Below are positions 26,532-35,331 of a DNA stretch of 64,000 bases, in pieces (position 1 is the first letter of the stretch; each line of letters starts with the position of its first letter). The position numbers and the translations under genes were made by a program. Source of the DNA: Aporhodopirellula aestuarii. Its GTDB lineage: Bacteria; Planctomycetota; Planctomycetia; Pirellulales; Pirellulaceae. Below the pieces are notes generated by a model. It was not told the origin of the DNA, searched no databases, and worked only from the letters and a program-made list of their open reading frames with translations. The DNA is taken from assembly GCF_023701485.1 (NCBI RefSeq), contig NZ_JAMQBK010000060.1, forward strand, positions 370,460 through 434,459, in the 5' to 3' direction.

Positions 26532-28967
26532 ATGCGACGACGCACCACAATATTTGCATTCTTGATGATGGCCTACGCGGGCGGAAATGCCGCCGCGGAA
26601 GAGCCTCGTTTCGATTTTCTCGAATTCGCCGAGAGTTATTCTGCCCGACAATCGGGCACGATTGCTCTCATGCAGGGAATTGAAACGGGGTCTCGTGAGA
26701 TCAGTCAACCGACCGATTTTTCGTCCACAAGCGACCGTTTAACCTCGTTGCGACGCGACGATGCCGGTACCGAACAGAGTCTCGATTTGAGCAACCTCAA
26801 TGAATTGCTCCAGCCTGAATTGTCGAGTTCCGCTGCGACAACGCTTAACACGCCGGCGCAAGTCGAAGCGGTGGAGGCGATCACAGGCCGCGTCGATACC
26901 GGTATCGGAACGACTGCTCCGATCGAAGTGATCCCCGCCAGTACGTTCAGTTTGGCGAGCCAACCGGATGTCGCCGAAACGATTGCCCAATCATCAACAG
27001 CCCCGACGGTCAAGACACAGCAGCGCAGTCCGATTGCGATGGATCCACGGGTACGTGGTTACCATGGCGGGCAAGTTTACACGATGATGGACGGTGCCTA
27101 TCTGGCACCGGTGCGGCCTGACCTTGATGCGATTTTGACCAAGGTCGATCAGTCGTTGATAGGATCCTCGCAGGTGATCAGTGGTCCTTACGGTCTACGA
27201 TACGGTAGCGGTTTTTCATTCATTAACGTCGACTCAATTCCGACTCCGCGATACGAGAACGGCGCCGAGAATCACCTCCGTTTGGGAACTCAGGTGCGGC
27301 CCAACGGTGGCCAAACTTACAACACCGCGACGTTGATGGGTGGTGCCGATAAGGGTGGCTACTACGTCAACCTCGGCTATCGGAAAGGTTCCGACTACGA
27401 AGCCGGCAATGGCTTGGCGATTCCTTCGAGTTACGAGGCGCTCAATCTGTTCTCAGCGTTCGGACGTGACATCGGCGAGTTCACACGAATGGAGACCAAG
27501 TTCAGTTTGCTCGATCAAGGGGAAACCGAATACGCGGGACAGTTCTTTGATGTCGATGCGCTGAATCACTACGGGCTCACTCACAGCTTCATCCACCGCA
27601 ACGAAGTCACGGGATTCGGATGGCGCGTCGATGGTTGGGTCAGCAACACGGAATTCGACGGTGACACGGACTTGTCAGGAAAGCGACGAAATGACTTTCC
27701 CGTGTTGCAGCGAGTCGACTCGGCATTGCTGGCCGCTCCAGGTGTCGCAATCCCAGGAGCACGCTTCAACGGCGACGTGTTTGGTGATTTGACGACGGCG
27801 GGATTCCGTGCCGGAATGACAAACGATCCGGGCAACGGTTATTCCTGGGGGGCGGGGACCGATCTGCGATACGTCCAGCAGGAGATCAACGAATTCTACG
27901 ACATCAGCGAGTTCGGAATCGCCGATCCACGCTTTCAAACCGGGTTGCCGACATCTGAAATCGTCGATCCGGGACTTTACGCTGAGGTCGCCGCCGACTT
28001 GAAACCGTTTTGGACCGTGGCAATGGGCGGACGGGTTGCGTTCGCATCGACTAACGCCGATGGCAATGACCTGCAGGCACAATCGAATTTCAAAGACATC
28101 AGTGGCAACATCAACCGCGACCTCGATTCGTCCGACACGTTGCTCTCGGCGTACCTTACCAATGACATTGAATTGTCCGAGCACTATACGACACGTGTCG
28201 GCGTCGGGTATGCCGAACGCTTGCCCGATTTGACGGACCGCTACAGCGATGGTTTGTTTCTCGCGGTCGTTCAGAGCGGGTTCAGCCGAGTCATTGGTAA
28301 CCCGGAACTTGATAAAGAACGCAACGTGCAACTCGACACACGCCTCGATGTCGAATACGAGAACGTCCGCGGACGTGTGAGTTACTTCCACTCCTGGATC
28401 GCGGACTACAACACGTATGCCGTCAACGCGATTCTCGATCCGCTCGGAGCGCGGCTGTTGCAAGCGGTCAATACGGACCAGGCAACACTTTTTGGTTTTG
28501 AGAGCTACCTCGAAGCGGACCTTTGCGAGGGCCTGCAATCGTTCGGCAGCCTCACGTACCTCGAAGGTACCGATCAAGAAATTGATCAACCCTTGCCGGG
28601 GATTTTCCCACTCGAGGGACGTGTCGGATTGCGGTTGAGTAATTCAACGCCCGACAGTAGTTGGGGTCTGGAATGGGGATGGCGGATCGTCGATGAGCAA
28701 AACCGTCTTGCCTTCCTACGACCGGTCGGGCCGGCAACGGATCCGATCCAGATGGAATCGTTCACTCCCAGTTTTGTGACCTCGTACCTGCGAGGTTATG
28801 TGCGACCGAGTGATCGCGTGAATATCACTTTGGGTGCACAAAACCTGTTCGATCAAACTTACTACGAACACCTCAACCTGCGACTGCCTGCCGACGGTGG
28901 TTTCGGCGAGACAGTCGTCTTGTCGCCGGGGATCACGCCGTATTTCGGTGTCGAGGTTGACTACTAA
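26532..28967 (+). CDS. TonB-dependent outer-membrane receptor
   Basis: An 811-residue outer-membrane beta-barrel for energised uptake of a large or scarce ligand. The frame is open from 26436, but the ATG at 26532 follows a G-rich ribosome-binding site (ggggggga) and starts a clear signal peptide (MRRRTTIFAFLMMAYAGGNA). A variable region of about 150 residues precedes a plug domain (IAMDPRVRGYHGGQVYTMMD, VDQSLIGSSQVISGPYGLRYG). The rest is a barrel with many aromatic-ended strands, including the near-terminal NITLGAQNLFDQTYYEHLN, and the protein ends in Tyr. The ligand is unknown. No ExbB/ExbD/TonB genes adjoin it; an ExbB/ExbD set lies at 45-47 kb. Confidence 0.92.
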   Translation: MRRRTTIFAFLMMAYAGGNAAAEEPRFDFLEFAESYSARQSGTIALMQGIETGSREISQPTDFSSTSDRLTSLRRDDAGTEQSLDLSNLNELLQPELSSSAATTLNTPAQVEAVEAITGRVDTGIGTTAPIEVIPASTFSLASQPDVAETIAQSSTAPTVKTQQRSPIAMDPRVRGYHGGQVYTMMDGAYLAPVRPDLDAILTKVDQSLIGSSQVISGPYGLRYGSGFSFINVDSIPTPRYENGAENHLRLGTQVRPNGGQTYNTATLMGGADKGGYYVNLGYRKGSDYEAGNGLAIPSSYEALNLFSAFGRDIGEFTRMETKFSLLDQGETEYAGQFFDVDALNHYGLTHSFIHRNEVTGFGWRVDGWVSNTEFDGDTDLSGKRRNDFPVLQRVDSALLAAPGVAIPGARFNGDVFGDLTTAGFRAGMTNDPGNGYSWGAGTDLRYVQQEINEFYDISEFGIADPRFQTGLPTSEIVDPGLYAEVAADLKPFWTVAMGGRVAFASTNADGNDLQAQSNFKDISGNINRDLDSSDTLLSAYLTNDIELSEHYTTRVGVGYAERLPDLTDRYSDGLFLAVVQSGFSRVIGNPELDKERNVQLDTRLDVEYENVRGRVSYFHSWIADYNTYAVNAILDPLGARLLQAVNTDQATLFGFESYLEADLCEGLQSFGSLTYLEGTDQEIDQPLPGIFPLEGRVGLRLSNSTPDSSWGLEWGWRIVDEQNRLAFLRPVGPATDPIQMESFTPSFVTSYLRGYVRPSDRVNITLGAQNLFDQTYYEHLNLRLPADGGFGETVVLSPGITPYFGVEVDY

Positions 28968-29059
28968 GCCGGGGCGGACGTCTCACAAGACGTCCGCGGT
29001 TGGCGGATCGAACGCATGGTCTTCCAATGAGTCACTCAGCAAATGATGCGAGTTACTCC

Positions 29060-29248
29060 CTACGGTTCATCCGCACCGCTTTCTTCTTCATCCGTCGCGA
29101 GATCGTCCTGAGCCTCCGCATTCAGGCGGTTGTACTCTTCGATCTTGGCCGCATCGGCATCCTTGGCCACATTGGTTGGTTGGGGATCACCACATCCCAG
29201 GATGGCCATTACGCCGCAAAGACAGATTGCTGACAGGAAGAATTTCAT
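29060..29248 (-). CDS. Small lipoprotein
   Basis: A 62-residue protein with a signal peptide and lipobox (MKFFLSAICLCGVMAILGCG), leaving a mature tail of about 43 residues that is acidic (DDLATDEEESGADEP) and probably disordered. Such short lipoproteins are common near DUF1559 genes in planctomycetes, and this one is on the same strand as, and downstream of, the DUF1559 gene. Function unknown. Confidence 0.7.
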   Translation of the reverse strand: MKFFLSAICLCGVMAILGCGDPQPTNVAKDADAAKIEEYNRLNAEAQDDLATDEEESGADEP

Positions 29249-29376
29249 TTGATTTCTCAGGTGGGGTTCTTAAAGAAGACATTGATGGATAACGAAAACC
29301 CGGCCGAGATTTCTCATCCGACCGGGGTTCTGGACATGCGACCGAAAGCTTCGTCAGCATAAAACCTTGGGGTGGG

Positions 29377-29690
29377 ACCGGACAGCTCGCGCCGCTCCGG
29401 TAAGCTTTCTAGCGGAAGGGCGCGAGCCCTCCGGTGCGAGCAACCCTCAAGATCAGGTCAGACAAAGCACTCACTTGGTCAGCACTAACACTTGGGTTGA
29501 GACCGGACGGCTCACGCCGTTCCGGTAAGTTTTCTAGCGGAAGGGCGCGAGCCCTCCGGTGCGAGCAACCCTCAAGATCAGGTCAGACAAAGCACTCACT
29601 TGGTTAGCATTAACACTTGGGTTGAGACCGGACGGCTCACGCCGTTCCGGTAGGTTTTCTAGCGGTAGGGCGCGAGCCCTCCGGTGCGAG
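29377..29690. repeat. Tandem 125-bp repeat array with internal REP-like palindromes
   Basis: Units begin at 29377, 29502 and 29627 (exact 125-bp period); the third is partial and ends at the stop region of the DUF1559 gene. Each unit holds accggacggctcacgccg followed by agcggaagggcgcgagccct, arms of the same palindrome family as at 16265, then a 60-bp non-palindromic spacer. The second and third units are more alike than the first, as expected from recent duplication. Together with flanking bases it fills the 444-bp gap between the small lipoprotein and DUF1559 genes. Confidence 0.9.
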
Positions 29691-29692
29691 CA

Positions 29693-30877
29693 CTAGATCT
29701 CGGTGTCGATGACTTCCTTCGCCGCACGAGTGCCCAGGGCGCCCCACAGTCCGTAGGGGCTTTCCGCACCCGGATTGTTGTTGATGTGAATATTTCTGGC
29801 CGTTTCGTTTCCGGCTTCGATGGAGTCGGTGATAAACTTGACCGCGCCATCACCCATCAAAACATGCACGCCACCTTGATGCCGGCTGGACATTGTCGCG
29901 ACCAATGTTGTTCCCGCTGCATTGTAAGGACCGCAGACCTCGCGGTTGGGTGGGAGAATCGTCATGCAGCCCGTATAGATCGGCTGGAAATCAGCCCACT
30001 TGTAACCACGACCTTGGGTCGCATTCACATTCACAGTGTGAACGGGATCCCAGAATTGGGGGCGATCTGGGAGGACTTTTGTTTTGCACCGTGACGGGTT
30101 GTTTCGGATTTGTCCGTAGGTAGGCGAACGATTGGCGTTATCTCGCCAGTTGACAGTGCGTTTGTCGTCATCACCCAGGTCCGTCGCAATCTCTCCCGCA
30201 GCGATCGTGTTGGATAAGCCATCGAGGCAGTCTCGGAAACGTGTCTCATCCACCGGTTTGAAAAAGCCGCGATGGGCGGCTCTCGCCTGTTCATCATTGT
30301 TTCGAGCTGTGCGGTTGCCATTCCAAGGTCCGCGCTGTTGATGGACAATCGAGTCGCCCACACACGCTGCGTAGTTCGTTCGTCCAAGTGCCGGCAAGCC
30401 AATACCGGGATCGCTAGGGCACCGAAAGCCTGGGATATCAGTGGCCCAAGGATCGTAAGCCAGTTTGTCGGGAGTGGGGCCCATTGCCGGATATGTTGTT
30501 CCTTGTGGGTTGGAGATCTGTTCCCACAGCGCTTGCTGCTCGATAAAAGGTGTGATCCCAACCAACATGCTCAATCGCAATCGATTGCCCTTGTCGGAAG
30601 AACGCCAATGGCTCCAAGGTCCATTGGCTGAGTTATTGGCACCGACCAATGGCTGTGTTCCGGTGCCATGCGTAGGCAACTGCTTGTACGCGGAATGATA
30701 ATTGTGGATTGCCAGCCCAATCTGTTTGAAATTATTGCTGCAACTCATTCGCCGCGCCGCCTCCCGCGCCGCCTGAACGGCCGGAAGTAGTAATCCGACA
30801 AGAACCCCAATGATGGCGATGACCACGAGTAGTTCCACTAAAGTAAACGCGAGTCTTCTTTGAGTGTTTTGGTACAT
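29693..30877 (-). CDS. DUF1559 pseudopilin-like protein
   Basis: A 394-residue exported protein of the planctomycete DUF1559 family. The N-terminus AFTLVELLVVIAIIGVLVGL is a type IV pilin helix, Glu at mature position 5; the residue before the cleavage site is Ala rather than the usual Gly. EAARRMSCSNNFKQIGLAIHNYH is the family's second signature, and the C-terminal H-X9-DG type motif reads HQGGVHVLMGDGAVKF. The proteins are thought to be exported through a type II/IV pilus-like machinery; their role is not established. It lies 213 bp downstream of the WD40 kinase gene on the same strand. Confidence 0.95.
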   Translation of the reverse strand: MYQNTQRRLAFTLVELLVVIAIIGVLVGLLLPAVQAAREAARRMSCSNNFKQIGLAIHNYHSAYKQLPTHGTGTQPLVGANNSANGPWSHWRSSDKGNRLRLSMLVGITPFIEQQALWEQISNPQGTTYPAMGPTPDKLAYDPWATDIPGFRCPSDPGIGLPALGRTNYAACVGDSIVHQQRGPWNGNRTARNNDEQARAAHRGFFKPVDETRFRDCLDGLSNTIAAGEIATDLGDDDKRTVNWRDNANRSPTYGQIRNNPSRCKTKVLPDRPQFWDPVHTVNVNATQGRGYKWADFQPIYTGCMTILPPNREVCGPYNAAGTTLVATMSSRHQGGVHVLMGDGAVKFITDSIEAGNETARNIHINNNPGAESPYGLWGALGTRAAKEVIDTEI

Positions 30878-31090
30878 TTGAATGCCTATATAGAACGAAA
30901 CTGAAAAGCGAAGGATATCCTTGATGGAGGTTGGAAATACCCTAAACGATGATTAGTGGTTAATTGTACGGCGTTAGGGCCTGCGGAGGCAACTATCTTT
31001 TTGCGACACGTTGGTAATGATTTGCGACTTTTGTTGAGGAATTGGCGGTTTTCAGCTGGTCGAAGAGGGGGAAATGAGGAGATTGGAGGC

Positions 31091-34000
31091 TCAGTCGTGG
31101 AGGTTTTTAAGCGGACAGCTCTGAACGATGACGCCTTGATCCCATGAATCGATCGCGGTTCGATCGGGCAGCATTCCCTTTTCGCCGAAAAGGTAGATCG
31201 TGCCTTTTTGATCAGTGGCGGCAATCTGATCTCCGTTGGGCGACCACCGGATTTCAGTCATCGGACTCTCGTTGCCCGTCGGGATTGTCAGTAACAGATC
31301 TGCCGTTGCCGCGTCCCAGATCCGAACCGTGGCATCAACCCCGCACGATGCGATGCGGGAGCCATCCGGCGACCAGTCCACATCACAGACCGTCCCGAAA
31401 TGGCCGTCAGCGAGATGAATGGGTTGGTTGATTTGATTCGATGCATAAAACGCCAATTCGCCACCCAAGCCTGCCGCCACGATCGCTTCCCCGTCGGGAC
31501 GCCAGCTTGGATTTTGGACCGCCTTCGGATATTCGCTGATTGTCGATTCTCCGTTCGAAGCATCCACCAGCGTAAGTCGTCCTCGACCAGTGACCGCGAG
31601 AATGGTTTTGTCGTCAGGGGACCATGCCAGGTCGAGCGACCGATCCTCATTTTTTCGCTCGGATCGGATCTGCCATGTATGGGTATCCCACCACTGCATG
31701 GTTCCGTCGTTGCATGTCACAATCAGCGTTTGCGCATCATGGCTGAATGTGGCGTCGATATACTTGGTGCTCTGTCCCGAATTCAATTCGAATGATTTTC
31801 CCGTGTCGGTCTCAAGAATTCGAGCAATCATCGCGTTCTCGTTCGCCACCACCCAACGTTGATCGGGGCTCAAATCGAGACGGAAAATGTTTTTATAGGG
31901 GTCGATGGGAAACTGCTGCAAAAGCTTGGCGGATGCGACGTCCCAGATGCAGATCGGTTGGTTGTGACCTCCGCTGACAAAACGCGTGCCATCGCTATGC
32001 CAATCTATCGTAAGGACCATTTCGTCGTGGGGTTGCCACTGTTTGTGACTTGCCTTGACGACGTCCAGCGAAGCGATCTTGACGGGGCAATCGAATGACG
32101 TTGCCGCAAAGGAACGTCGATCCGGCGAGAGATCTAGCGATGTGATTTCTCCATTGTGCAGATGAAACTGCGCCGACATTTCCCCCGTGTTGATGTTCCA
32201 TTTCTTCACCAGTTGGTCTTGCCCACCACTGATCAGATGATCGTTGTCGATCCACTTGACGTCGTTGACGCGAGCACCGCGATGACCGGCCAGTGTTCGC
32301 AAATGATTGCCGACGTTATCGATGATCAACACTTCGCCATTGTAAGACTGGGTGCACAACGCCAATTTGCTATCGTCGGGACTCCACCGAGTACGAACGA
32401 TCGCGAAATCGTCAACCTTCTTCTCCCAAACCGGTTTCGTAAGTTCAGGGTCGAAACACTTGACCACGCCGGATGCATTGGAGATTGCTAGCATCGATCC
32501 ATTCGAATTCCAGTCGCAGGACAAAGGCGGGCCACCGTAGGCGTTTGCGCGAGGAAAGGTGCGCACTACGTCGCCAGTATTCGCATCGATCAGGGCAACT
32601 CTGTTTCGCCTATTCACACACGCCACCTGAGCGTGACCAGGACGCCAGGCAAGATCGACTAAACTGTCTGGATTTAGAGCCGCGTATTGGTATTCGCACG
32701 TCTTCTTGCCGGTTTTGGCCTCGTAAATCATCATTGCACCTTGTTCGCAGCCGACTGCGAAGTGCGCTCCGTCATCGGACCATGAGTAACCAATAACGTC
32801 TGGTGGACAGGGAAATCGATTGATTCGCTTGCGACGATCGACATCCCATACCTGAAACTCAGCGTTTGTGTGAAAGACGAGCAAACCGGTTTTGGCATGC
32901 CAGCTCATGCCCCTGGCGGCCTTGTCTTGCGTTAGAGTCTGCTGCTGCCGCGATAGTTGCGACTGATGGTAATACCACTCCCAGCCGCGAAAATCAGGTT
33001 GCCCCTGAGCGGAGGTCGTTTGAGACAGGAGAGCTTCGACGTGGCCAAGACGGCCTTCTTCGAACGCATGTCCCGCGGATCGTATGCGAGCCGAATAAAG
33101 ACGCCAGCTGACTTCGCGCTCGCGTCGTTGTGTGTCCAACCGAAGCTGTTCTTCCTTCGCCCTCGCATTATTTGCTTGAACGGTTTGTCGTTCCGCCACT
33201 GCTCGCAATTTCGATTCGTTCTTCGCACGTTTTTGGGAATCCCAAGCAAACATGGCCGAACCGAGTGACCCGGTAACAATGCTGAACATTAACAGCGTGA
33301 TCAGTATCGCGATCGCCGGTTTCCGCCGAGCCCATTTGACGCAGCGTTCGACATTTGACGTGGCGCGAGCCCGGATTGGTTCTCCTCGCAAGTATCGCTG
33401 TAAGTCTTCGGAGAATCCCTGTGCCGATCCATAGCGAGCAGTCGGTTGCTTCTCGAGACATTTCATGCAAATGGTCGCCAGGTCTCGGTCGAGAGTGGGA
33501 ACCAGCTTTTGCAGCGGGACCGGATCTTCACTGACCACAGCCAAAAGCGTTAGGGTGGGTGAGTCATGCTGAAAGGGCGGCTGACCGCTGAGCAATTCGT
33601 AGAGAATAGCCCCGAGTCCGTAGACATCGCACGCGGTGGTCAACTCATCGGGACCCCGCGCCTGTTCGGGGGCCATGTAGTTGGGGGTGCCCACGATCGC
33701 CCCATCTCGAGTCAGGTTGCTGTCCACATCGATTTGTTTGGCTAGCCCGAAGTCAGCGACGTAAGGTTGCCCATCTTGATCGATCAGTACGTTGGACGGT
33801 TTGAGATCGCGATGCAAAATTCCGCGGCGATGGGCGTGCTCGATCGCGTGCCCAATTTTGATCATCAACTCGGCAATCGCCGCCAGGTCACTTCGAATCG
33901 TCGCCGCGTGCCGGCCGAGCGTTCCACCTTCAAAGAACTTCATCGTGAAGAAGGAAATGTTGGCTTCGCTGCCCACCTCGTAAATGGGAACGATGTGAGG

Positions 34001-34393
34001 GTGACTCAGCTTGGCGACCGCTTGCGCTTCGGCAACAAACCTCGCCGCGGCAGTTGATCCATCAAACGGCTTCCTCATCACCTTGAGCGCAACGATCCGA
34101 TCGAGACTCATTTGACGAGCTTTAAAAACAACTCCCATTCCTCCGCGAGCGATCTGTTGGAGCAACTCGTAATCCCCAATCGACTCACCGGCCTCGGGTA
34201 ATTTGGCAAGCACGTCGTCGCTGCAGATCGTCGCCGTGCCGTGGCTCGAAGGGATCGCCGCGGGCGGGACCAAAGCAGAGAAGAAACCGGTTGCGGATTG
34301 GTGATCGACGAAAAACTCGGCTAGCTTATTTCTCAGCTCCTCGTCTTCTTCAAGTAAACGGATGACGTCATTCAAAGGGGCTTCGCGATTCAT
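31091..34393 (-). CDS. Transmembrane Ser/Thr protein kinase with WD40 beta-propeller
   Basis: An 1100-residue kinase. N-terminal helices (1-70) precede the kinase domain (about 74-340): IARGGMGVVFKA, Lys104 in VALK, HRDLKPSN with Asp196, DFG at 214-216 and APEQARG. One membrane span lies at about 357-381 (AIAILITLLMFSIVTGSLGS), followed by a basic coiled-coil linker ending in the RGWEWYYHQSQL sequence typical of this planctomycete architecture. From about 485 to 1085 there are many WD40-type repeats (for example HFGTVCDVDWSPDGSRIASC, VDATVRIWDAATADLLLT), probably two propellers. The propeller lies outside the cytoplasmic membrane and is likely the sensor. The ATG overlaps a micro-ORF by ATGA. 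Confidence 0.95.
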   Translation of the reverse strand: MNREAPLNDVIRLLEEDEELRNKLAEFFVDHQSATGFFSALVPPAAIPSSHGTATICSDDVLAKLPEAGESIGDYELLQQIARGGMGVVFKARQMSLDRIVALKVMRKPFDGSTAAARFVAEAQAVAKLSHPHIVPIYEVGSEANISFFTMKFFEGGTLGRHAATIRSDLAAIAELMIKIGHAIEHAHRRGILHRDLKPSNVLIDQDGQPYVADFGLAKQIDVDSNLTRDGAIVGTPNYMAPEQARGPDELTTACDVYGLGAILYELLSGQPPFQHDSPTLTLLAVVSEDPVPLQKLVPTLDRDLATICMKCLEKQPTARYGSAQGFSEDLQRYLRGEPIRARATSNVERCVKWARRKPAIAILITLLMFSIVTGSLGSAMFAWDSQKRAKNESKLRAVAERQTVQANNARAKEEQLRLDTQRREREVSWRLYSARIRSAGHAFEEGRLGHVEALLSQTTSAQGQPDFRGWEWYYHQSQLSRQQQTLTQDKAARGMSWHAKTGLLVFHTNAEFQVWDVDRRKRINRFPCPPDVIGYSWSDDGAHFAVGCEQGAMMIYEAKTGKKTCEYQYAALNPDSLVDLAWRPGHAQVACVNRRNRVALIDANTGDVVRTFPRANAYGGPPLSCDWNSNGSMLAISNASGVVKCFDPELTKPVWEKKVDDFAIVRTRWSPDDSKLALCTQSYNGEVLIIDNVGNHLRTLAGHRGARVNDVKWIDNDHLISGGQDQLVKKWNINTGEMSAQFHLHNGEITSLDLSPDRRSFAATSFDCPVKIASLDVVKASHKQWQPHDEMVLTIDWHSDGTRFVSGGHNQPICIWDVASAKLLQQFPIDPYKNIFRLDLSPDQRWVVANENAMIARILETDTGKSFELNSGQSTKYIDATFSHDAQTLIVTCNDGTMQWWDTHTWQIRSERKNEDRSLDLAWSPDDKTILAVTGRGRLTLVDASNGESTISEYPKAVQNPSWRPDGEAIVAAGLGGELAFYASNQINQPIHLADGHFGTVCDVDWSPDGSRIASCGVDATVRIWDAATADLLLTIPTGNESPMTEIRWSPNGDQIAATDQKGTIYLFGEKGMLPDRTAIDSWDQGVIVQSCPLKNLHD

Positions 34394-34464
34394 GGTTCAA
34401 CGGTTTGAAAAAGTTCGGGAATCAGCTCGATCGCGTCGTCTTGTTGTTGGCTCCACCAGCTCAT
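34390..34464 (-). pseudogene. Micro-ORF overlapping the WD40 kinase start, possible fossil of an upstream regulator gene
   Basis: A 24-codon ORF (MSWWSQQQDDAIELIPELFQ plus four residues) ends in ATGA, sharing 4 bases with the kinase start. In another frame the same region opens MTNRTFDQLSDNELV, reminiscent of the N-terminus of ECF sigma factors. Planctomycete kinase genes often follow an ECF sigma gene with exactly such an overlap (seen at 55863-55866). It may be an internally deleted sigma gene, or a short leader ORF for translational coupling. Confidence 0.25.
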
Positions 34465-34591
34465 TATCAGAAAGCTGATCAAATGTTCGATTCGTCATTA
34501 TGTCAACTCGAAAAACGTCTGTTTGCAACTTGATTCGTCCCAGGAAATTCTGCCTTGGAATACGCTCAGTAGCTGGCAGTTTACGTGATAC

Positions 34592-35075
34592 CAATTAAGC
34601 ACGTAGGCTGGAGTTTTTCGGTACATCGGTCATTTGATGCAAATCATGGTTGCTACGGTTAACCAAGGCTATCACTGGGCTGCCAAAAATTTGTTCTGGA
34701 CAAGACGTGTCGCTATCCCTTTTGCGTTTAGCTGGATCTAGTAATACGCGAATGGTTAGTCACGATCGTGACGAGATCCAAAAGCCATGGACGTGAGTCC
34801 GTGGTTTGGGAAGACAAAGCGAAGCAAGTCGCAACGCGACGACACAAAACACGGGTGGACGCACGAATGAACCATCGGGAGCGGCATCTGTCATCGCTTC
34901 GCGACTTGGTGTATGCGGGGGGCGACGTCGACCCCGGACTCACGTCCGGGGCTGGTGTCTGCCGTCGCTATCGCGACTAGGAACGGAAGCAATACTGACA
35001 CGGCTTTCTATTGCCACGTCTTCGCAACGAATTAGCAGTCCAGAGATTTATCAGTCCAGCCTAACGCCCAAAGGG
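34592..35075 (-). repeat. Dispersed 0.47-kb non-coding repeat, copy 2 (inverted)
   Basis: Read on the minus strand this matches copy 1 at 2066-2536 along nearly its full length with scattered substitutions and small indels. The hairpins are retained: ccccggac-TCAC... appears here as the complementary GTGA-looped stem at about 34931-34950, and the second stem (ccatggac-GTGA-gtccgtgg, about 34785-34804) is longer than in copy 1. One extra segment of about 16 bases near 35040 is a short duplication of the tggact element. It occupies most of the gap between the kinase and TIGR04222 genes. Confidence 0.85.
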
Positions 35076-35235
35076 CTCTCAGAATTTCGCCCAATTGTTC
35101 CGGCCTACCTGCTTAGCTGTCGGTGCGGTCTAGGCACACTAGCGGTCTCGCCAGGGTGTTGGCGGTGATTTCATCGCGGAAGGTTTCGGGAACTTGGTCA
35201 ATTTCCACCGCGTGAACACGCTGAAAAAATCACGC

Positions 35236-35265
35236 TTGCGCGTCGGCTCGCGGGATCGGTACAAT
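35236..35265 (+). promoter_or_regulatory. Putative sigma-70-type promoter of the TIGR04222 gene
   Basis: TTGCGC (35236-35241) and TACAAT (35260-35265) are separated by 18 bases and lie 66 bp before the ATG at 35332. The -10 box matches the consensus at five of six positions; the -35 box is weaker. Confidence 0.4.
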
Positions 35266-35331
35266 GCGTCCGTAGGATAATGCGGAGGCTGCAGTGGGCT
35301 GGTAGTTTATCGAGGTAAGCGGGGGTTCGTT

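Noticed and set aside
29377-29690. CRISPR-like array
   Set aside because: The repeat period is 125 bp with near-identical spacers, and no cas genes occur in the window; it is an ordinary tandem repeat.
2066-35075. A genomic island bounded by the inverted 0.47-kb repeats
   Set aside because: No integrase, transposase, tRNA-linked attachment site or foreign-looking gene content is found inside; the genes are typical planctomycete ones and the same style continues outside.
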